Below the pieces are notes generated by a model, which saw nothing but the letters and a program-made list of their open reading frames with translations, did no database searches and had not been told where the DNA came from. The translations under genes were made by a program, and so were the position numbers. DNA of 26,334 nt from Oscillibacter sp. (GTDB lineage: Bacteria > Bacillota > Clostridia > Oscillospirales > Oscillospiraceae), in contig DPGF01000006.1 in NCBI GenBank assembly GCA_003522105.1, positions 7,938 through 34,271 of the forward strand, read 5' to 3'. How positions within the stretch are numbered: the stretch's first letter is position 1; each line of letters begins with the position of its first letter. Below are positions 21,833 through 26,334 of this stretch, piece by piece.

Positions 21833-22834
21833 TCAGTTGCTGTCGCGCTTCAGGAACGCAGTCATGCAGTGGACGGAACCGCGGCCCTTGTTGAGCTCGG
21901 AGAGATCGAGTCTGTCAACCGTGATGCCGGCCTTTTCCAGCAGCTCGCAGGTCTGCGGAGCAAGGCAACTGGTAACGATGTGGCCATTATCGATCGCGAC
22001 GAAGTTGGTGGCATGGCCGTACTTGGTCTCAGTGTAGGACGGGGTCTCAATGATGCGGAAGCCCTTCTTCTTCAGGCGATCCACGACCTCATAAGGAACC
22101 TGGCAGGAGTGGATAACAACGGTATCTTCGCTGGCGATGTTCAGCAGACCGTCGATGTGCGCATGACCATAGGGAATCTGCATGGGGATGATGTCCGTAA
22201 CACCCTGACGAGTCAGCTCATCGACCATCTGATTATAGCCGCTGCGGTTCGCGCGGGAGGAAAGGGAGAGGATCGCGCAATGACGATCGACCCACATCGC
22301 GTTTGCGCCTTCAAAGATACCGTCGCCAGCGATGGTACGAACGATAGGAACACCCGCATCGGCGCAGGCCTGTGCAACATAGCGCTCTTCACCGCGGCGC
22401 TCCTTCATGGCCAGACGGGTAATGATCGCGCCCTCCGGCGTCATGAAGAGTTTGTCACGGCAGAAAACAGAGTTGGGACGATCTGCGCGGCCACCCGGCG
22501 TATAATAGACCTTGATACCGTGGTTGCGATAATAATCGGCCAATGTGTCATGCTGCTTGCGGAAAAGCTCGGGATCGACCGGTGCGCGGAAACGCACCTC
22601 ATTGAAATCGAAATTATCGACTTCGGGACCGGGGCGATGCATCACAACGGCACGAAGCTTCGTGTATTCAGAGGAGCATCCCCAGTCGCCGCCCCAATAC
22701 TCAACAAAGTCCTGATCAATGGTCGTTTCCAGAGGGAACCAACGCTCGCCCGGAATCGCCTTGATATTGGTCATTTCTTCGCCTTTGAGCATCTGTTCGT
22801 CCAGGTCAATCATCGTTTTGGAAATGTAACTCAT
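21833..22834 (-). CDS. Arginine-deiminase / amidinotransferase superfamily enzyme (guanidino-group modifying)
   Basis: The 333-residue protein carries the superfamily's catalytic set: Asp127 in FCRD, Glu175 in GIFEGANAMWVD, His226-x-Asp228 in GHAHIDGLLN, and the nucleophile Cys323 in GRGSVHCMT near the C-terminus. The superfamily includes arginine deiminase, dimethylarginine dimethylaminohydrolase, agmatine deiminase and amidinotransferases, which attack a guanidino carbon through the cysteine. At 333 residues it lacks the extra helical domain of classical ADI (about 410). VHCMT resembles amidinotransferase and COG1834-type enzymes; I cannot choose between hydrolase and transferase. No carbamate kinase or ornithine carbamoyltransferase is present, unlike a normal ADI pathway. 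The ATG at 22832-22834 is chosen because GGAGGT lies 8 bp upstream; a start at 22873 would fall at the predicted transcription start. First gene of the sigma-54 operon. Confidence 0.87.
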   Translation of the reverse strand: MSYISKTMIDLDEQMLKGEEMTNIKAIPGERWFPLETTIDQDFVEYWGGDWGCSSEYTKLRAVVMHRPGPEVDNFDFNEVRFRAPVDPELFRKQHDTLADYYRNHGIKVYYTPGGRADRPNSVFCRDKLFMTPEGAIITRLAMKERRGEERYVAQACADAGVPIVRTIAGDGIFEGANAMWVDRHCAILSLSSRANRSGYNQMVDELTRQGVTDIIPMQIPYGHAHIDGLLNIASEDTVVIHSCQVPYEVVDRLKKKGFRIIETPSYTETKYGHATNFVAIDNGHIVTSCLAPQTCELLEKAGITVDRLDLSELNKGRGSVHCMTAFLKRDSN

Positions 22835-22886
22835 TTTTCTTACCTCCGATTTAATTATGACGAAAGTCATCATCTGCTTTTATTAC

Positions 22887-22903
22887 AGCAATTACCGTTC
22901 CAA
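22887..22903 (-). promoter_or_regulatory. Sigma-54 (-24/-12) promoter of the deiminase-importer operon
   Basis: On the minus strand TTGGAACGGTAATTGCT matches the sigma-54 consensus TTGGCACG-N4-TTGCT at all specified positions but one. The invariant GG (22900-22901) and GC (22888-22889) are 10 bp apart. Transcription should start near 22876, about 42 bp before the start codon. The divergent spacer upstream is AT-rich, which would favour bending toward a distally bound activator. Confidence 0.88.
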
Positions 22904-22966
22904 AACATGATATTTCTTCTAAAATATTTTTTCTATTTAATAGATACAGCTTTCAAAAAGAAATTT

Positions 22967-23051
22967 TGTACATATTTACAGAGGAAGAGGCCGCCATTTT
23001 TTGTTCACTTGTGTTTCCAAGCAGTATGCGCTATAGAAAACAGGGTGTACA
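22967..23051 (-). promoter_or_regulatory. Possible activator-binding dyads upstream of the sigma-54 promoter
   Basis: TGTA-N6-TACA (22967-22980) and a TGTACA palindrome (23046-23051) have centres about 75 bp apart, near -97 and -172 of the predicted start. Distances of this kind suit enhancer-type binding by the adjacent activator. The motifs are short and could be chance. Confidence 0.25.
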
Positions 23052-23102
23052 GGACAGCCAAAAAGACCATATGATCCATTTTTGCCAGGACACGACATCG
23101 AA

Positions 23103-25151
23103 TCACAGGTTTTTGCATCGCAGTAGCTCCATTCCGAGCTCGGTAATATCGCTGCCGCCCCGCCCGCGGCGTGAGTAAATATAGCCTTGCTCGCTCAGTG
23201 CATGCAGACTGTTTCTCACCTCGCTCTCCGTGGCGAAAAAGCCTGCCGCATGGGCTGCGCTCAACAGATGCCCTCTGCCGCCGTGTCTGTTGTCCCGTCT
23301 GCATCGCATAAGCTCCTCCAGCATGAAATAAGACAGCGCATCCATTTCCCGCTCCTCTTGCCCGATAACGACGCCACCTATGCTGGGAAGGTTGAGTGGC
23401 TCTGCGTGGAAAGACATCGGCAGATCCTCCGGCGCGACCACGGGCACCTCCAAGCTATCGAGATATTCCACAACATTTTTTAGCTCGCGCACATTTCCGT
23501 GCCAGCCGTATCTTAAAAACATATTCTCCGCCTCGCGGGACAACGTAAATGTCGCGTGCATTTCCCGTTGCAGTTCCTCGAACAGCAGCAGAATATCCTT
23601 ACCCCGACTCCGAAGCGGTGGAATCTGTATGGGCAGAACGCACAGGCGATAATACAGGTCTTCGCGGAAAAGCCCATCGTGTACCATTGCGAGCAGATCC
23701 CGATTTGTGGCGCTGATGATACGAACGTCAACATCGATCATGTCCTTGCCGCCAATCTTTAAGATCTTTTTCTCTTCGATTGCGCGCAAAAGCTTCGCCT
23801 GCATCTGCATTGGCAGTTCCCCAACTTCATCAAGAAAAAGCGTTCCCCGGTGAGCCAATTCAAACAGGCCGGATTTTCCGCCCTTTGCCGCACCGGTAAA
23901 AGCGCCTTCCTCATATCCGTACATTTCGCTTTCCAGTAGGTTTTCCGGCACGGCAGAACAGTTGATCGCCACAAAGGAGTAAGCACTTCTGCGCGATGCG
24001 TTGTGGATGGACTGTGCAAACAGCTCCTTTCCGGTTCCGCTCTCACCGGTGATGCAGACACTTCCGTCCGATCGTGCGATTCGTTTTGCGATTTCGATCG
24101 TGCGGCGCATCGCTTCACTCTCGCCCTTGATCTGATCAAAGGTATATGCCGCGCGGTGGCCCATGCCGACTGCTTTTTTGCGAAAGCGGTACTGCCGCTC
24201 CTCGCCCTGATTAAAATATTCCAGAGTAATGACCCGGCTTTCGATCCCGTTCTTTTCCATAACGTCTGACACCATAGTCATGACCTTTCTGCCATGGATC
24301 GTTACCAGCTCGTCCTGCGTTTGTTCCTCCAGACGTTTTGCGATGCGAAGGCGCAGCTCCGGAATAATTTCAGTGATATTGAATTTTTCCAATCGTTCGG
24401 CGCTATCCTCCAGAATGTCGCAGGCTGTTCGGTTGATTGCCTGTATCTGACCTGTCACATCTGTTATGACGACTCCTATCTTAAGCGCGTCGATCACGGC
24501 GCTGATCTGCGAGAGCAGACGCTTTCGCTCATTTAGGCGATGGATAATGGCGGAGTCCATGGTCAAGACCTTTTCCACCTCTGCCTTCGCGGCATCTGAG
24601 GTTACGGGATCTGCCACGCCTATTGCCTCTGCCAACTCATATACGGAGTCCATGTTTATGGCGCGCTCTCCGATGTCTATAACCGTCTGTATTCCTGGGG
24701 GAACAAGCTGGGTCTCACCGGGCGTAATCGCAACACGGATATTAGGATCGTACTCACATCCGGGGTAGTAAGGCTCCAACTGCAGATTAATATTTCCCTC
24801 TCGATACAGCGAGGTGATCATTTCCATGCAGTACTTATAATCGATGTTGACCAGCAGCGCACTAGTTCCGTCCTGAAGAGCGCGGATATCATTCAAACTC
24901 TCACGGTACAGGCTACGTTTGAGCATAATGACCCTGGCAGACTTTTTGAGTTTGGGCCTCACTTGCTGAAAAATCGAGTAAGAGGAAAGTACGACACAAT
25001 CTTCCGGAAGAATGGTCGTATCCGGCAGATCCGGAATGATATAACCGTGAAAATCAGCCGCATCACCCAGAAAAAGAGAGAGCTTCTCCGTCATGAAGCG
25101 AATATAATTTTCGCGCCGCGCGATCACCGCGATGGCCGTTTTCTTTTTCAT
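23103..25151 (-). CDS. Sigma-54-dependent transcriptional activator with PAS domain and winged-helix-like C-terminus
   Basis: The 682-residue regulator has an N-terminal sensory region (about 1-200) resembling the PrpR_N-type ligand domain. A PAS-like domain follows (about 212-320, VIDALKIGVVITDVTGQIQAINRTACDILE). The AAA+ sigma-54 domain (about 338-570) has Walker A GESGTGKE (369-376), the sigma-54-contacting GAFTGA loop (416-421), Walker B TLFLDEVG (437-444) and sensor and arginine-finger motifs ATNRDL and FREDLYYRL. The usual Fis-type HTH tail is absent. Instead residues about 600-682 (SEVRNSLHALSEQGYIYSRRGRGGSDITELGMELL) look like a winged helix. The ATG at 25149-25151 has GGAGGT 7 bp upstream. 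It lies directly upstream of, and on the same strand as, the sigma-54 promoter it most likely controls. Confidence 0.92.
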   Translation of the reverse strand: MKKKTAIAVIARRENYIRFMTEKLSLFLGDAADFHGYIIPDLPDTTILPEDCVVLSSYSIFQQVRPKLKKSARVIMLKRSLYRESLNDIRALQDGTSALLVNIDYKYCMEMITSLYREGNINLQLEPYYPGCEYDPNIRVAITPGETQLVPPGIQTVIDIGERAINMDSVYELAEAIGVADPVTSDAAKAEVEKVLTMDSAIIHRLNERKRLLSQISAVIDALKIGVVITDVTGQIQAINRTACDILEDSAERLEKFNITEIIPELRLRIAKRLEEQTQDELVTIHGRKVMTMVSDVMEKNGIESRVITLEYFNQGEERQYRFRKKAVGMGHRAAYTFDQIKGESEAMRRTIEIAKRIARSDGSVCITGESGTGKELFAQSIHNASRRSAYSFVAINCSAVPENLLESEMYGYEEGAFTGAAKGGKSGLFELAHRGTLFLDEVGELPMQMQAKLLRAIEEKKILKIGGKDMIDVDVRIISATNRDLLAMVHDGLFREDLYYRLCVLPIQIPPLRSRGKDILLLFEELQREMHATFTLSREAENMFLRYGWHGNVRELKNVVEYLDSLEVPVVAPEDLPMSFHAEPLNLPSIGGVVIGQEEREMDALSYFMLEELMRCRRDNRHGGRGHLLSAAHAAGFFATESEVRNSLHALSEQGYIYSRRGRGGSDITELGMELLRCKNL

Positions 25152-25247
25152 ATAAGACCTCCGTATACCGGAATAGGCGGGTGCCTTCCTTTCAAGGCAG
25201 TGCAAGGAAAGCAAGAGCGAATCTTTCAGCAAAAACGTTTTCCAAAA

Positions 25248-25276
25248 ATTGTATAAAAAAATTTATAGCATGTCAA
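25248..25276 (-). promoter_or_regulatory. Housekeeping promoter of the sigma-54 activator gene
   Basis: On the minus strand TTGACA (25271-25276), a 17-bp spacer and TACAAT (25248-25253). The leader is about 95 nt. Regulator expression is thus sigma-A dependent and constitutive-looking, while its target uses sigma-54. Confidence 0.8.
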
Positions 25277-25301
25277 TAGCGGTTTGAGGATTGTTTATTA
25301 A

Positions 25302-25571
25302 GCGCAAAGCGCCGTTTTCTTTTTTAATAAAACCCAGCTTGTAAATCCATCTCATGAAGAGCGCTTTATCGATTGGAGTAGGCCGTCTTGGGCGGCATAT
25401 CGGCATGCACCTCTATCAACAGGTGCAACGGGGTACAGCAACATCGACATCAACAAGATCGACAGTATGCTGAGAACGCCCAACTGCCCGTTCGTCTTGT
25501 TCGTCGGCACAAAGAAGCTGGTAAAGCGCCGGGAGTTTGAACAGTACATCAGCCGCACAATGGCAATTTGA
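25302..25571 (+). pseudogene. Remnant of a Tn916-type excisionase gene
   Basis: The frame ending at TGA 25569-25571 encodes, from about 25413, LSTGATGYSNIDINKIDSML then RTPNCPFVLFVGTKKLVKRREFEQYISRTMAI. The last part, GTKKLVKRREFEQYI, matches the C-terminal pattern of Tn916 Xis (GNRIQIKRKQFEKII), and the first part fits its HTH. No start codon or ribosome binding site precedes it, and codons 25302-25412 have no resemblance to the family, so the N-terminus is lost. It stands just upstream of the integrase remnant, the normal xis-int order. Confidence 0.65.
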
Positions 25572-25585
25572 AGGTAAGTTCACTA

Positions 25586-25614
25586 TTGAGAAAAGAAAGC
25601 CCTTGTGCTACAAT
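25586..25614 (+). promoter_or_regulatory. Promoter between xis and int remnants
   Basis: TTGAGA (25586-25591), a 17-bp spacer and TACAAT (25609-25614). It lies inside an imperfect inverted repeat (about 25579-25600 with about 25626-25647), which may once have regulated int expression. Confidence 0.55.
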
Positions 25615-25662
25615 TATAAAATGCATAGGGGCTTCTTCTCATAGTGAGAAAGAAGTTTCCGA

Positions 25663-26334
25663 ATGGGTAAAAGTTTACGAGGCAAAGAATGCGGTAAGGG
25701 TATCTGCCAGAGAAAGGACGGTTTATATTACGCACGGTTCGTAGATAAAACAGGAAGGCGGCATGAGAAGTATCTTCCGACGCTCCCCGAAGCTCGCAAC
25801 TATTATCAATTATCAATATGCGCTGATACTAAAGATCGGGCTGACTTGGGACGCCATCGACTGGAAAGCAAGAACTCTTACGGTAAATAAGACGCTGGAG
25901 TTTCGGCATAAACAGAAGGTGTGGCGCGCCGGTCCTCCGAAAACGCAGCACAGCTACCGCACAATACCGTTGAAGGATCGGGCTTATGAAATCCTCAAAG
26001 GTATTTGGGATAGCCGCCCGGAGCAAAAGGAGTCACCGACGCTGGACAAAACGCTTGAGTACATAGACAGACGTACAGGCGTTTCTTCTCGGCTTGTCAT
26101 GCGCGATCTTGTCTTTATCAACTGGCGAACAGGAGAGCCAGCGAAGAACAGTTCCTATGATACCCACTTATATAAGCTCTGCGATGAAGCAGGGATCAAA
26201 CACTTTTGTATGCACGCCCTGCGACATACCTATGCTACAAGAGCAATCGAAAGCGGTATGCAGCCCAAGGTGCTGCAAAAGCTGCTTGGTCACGCAAGTA
26301 TAAAAACAACGATGGATCGGTATGTTCATGTGAC
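25663..26334 (+). pseudogene. Tyrosine recombinase (Tn916-type integrase), internally deleted; 3' end outside the window
   Basis: The ATG at 25663 begins the usual N-terminal DNA-binding domain (GKGICQRKDGLYYARFVDKTGRRHEKYLPTLPEARN). After about codon 46 the family match stops, and this frame ends at 25890. The catalytic domain resumes in the next frame near 25835 with IGLTWDAIDW. It continues through VWRAGPPKTQHSYRTIPL, the HALRHTYATRAIESG box with the second arginine, and LLGHASIKTTMDRYVHV with the tyrosine nucleophile at the window edge. The core-binding domain and the first catalytic arginine are missing. The junction lies near the short repeat ATTATCAATTATCAATAT, suggesting deletion by slippage. 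The product cannot recombine DNA. Confidence 0.85.

Noticed and set aside
21737..23074. 445-codon open frame on the plus strand opposite the deiminase-like gene
   Set aside because: It is the antisense shadow of a gene with clear catalytic motifs and ribosome binding site; it has no family resemblance and no ribosome binding site of its own.

Overview
The window looks like a chromosomal piece of a GC-rich Gram-positive Clostridia, most likely an Oscillospiraceae-type gut bacterium (inference). The signs are consistently strong AGGAGG-type ribosome binding sites, TTGACA-N17-TATAAT-type promoters, tRNA genes that encode their own CCA, an S-layer-homology surface protein, a sigma-54 activator next to a peptide-type ABC importer, and remnants of a Tn916-like integrase/excisionase module. 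No rRNA or CRISPR array is present.

Layout: 1-2340 holds the end of a membrane protein, a reverse-strand tRNA-Ser(CGA), a C26-type glutamine amidotransferase/gamma-glutamyl hydrolase gene, and a five-gene tRNA operon (Gly-Arg-His-Gln-Lys) with its own promoter and terminator. From 2417 to 10525 there is ordinary chromosomal content: an XRE regulator with two membrane segments, a secreted protein with two stalk-type domains, a HAD phosphatase, a ThrE-type Thr/Ser exporter, a MATE exporter, a membrane-anchored alpha/beta hydrolase, and the FtsH protease.

10546-11525 is a degenerate IS481-type insertion sequence. Its ends are recognisable and it is flanked flush by a 26-bp direct repeat, but its transposase has lost the segment with the third catalytic residue. 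Right next to it (11590-15831) lies a 1413-residue secreted protein with three related N-terminal modules, a helical stretch, a Big2-like domain and three C-terminal SLH domains. A 310-bp convergent gap with two strong hairpins follows.

25276 down to 16086 (all on the minus strand) is the most interesting block. A sigma-54-dependent activator with a winged-helix-like tail sits upstream of a well-formed -24/-12 promoter. That promoter drives an arginine-deiminase/amidinotransferase-superfamily enzyme followed by a complete peptide-type importer (lipoprotein SBP, two permeases, two ATPases). The arrangement suggests an inducible uptake-and-conversion system for a guanidino or ureido compound, or a peptide carrying one; the substrate cannot be read from sequence. 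The last kilobase (25302-26334) holds broken excisionase and tyrosine-integrase genes, so the block borders an old mobile-element scar.
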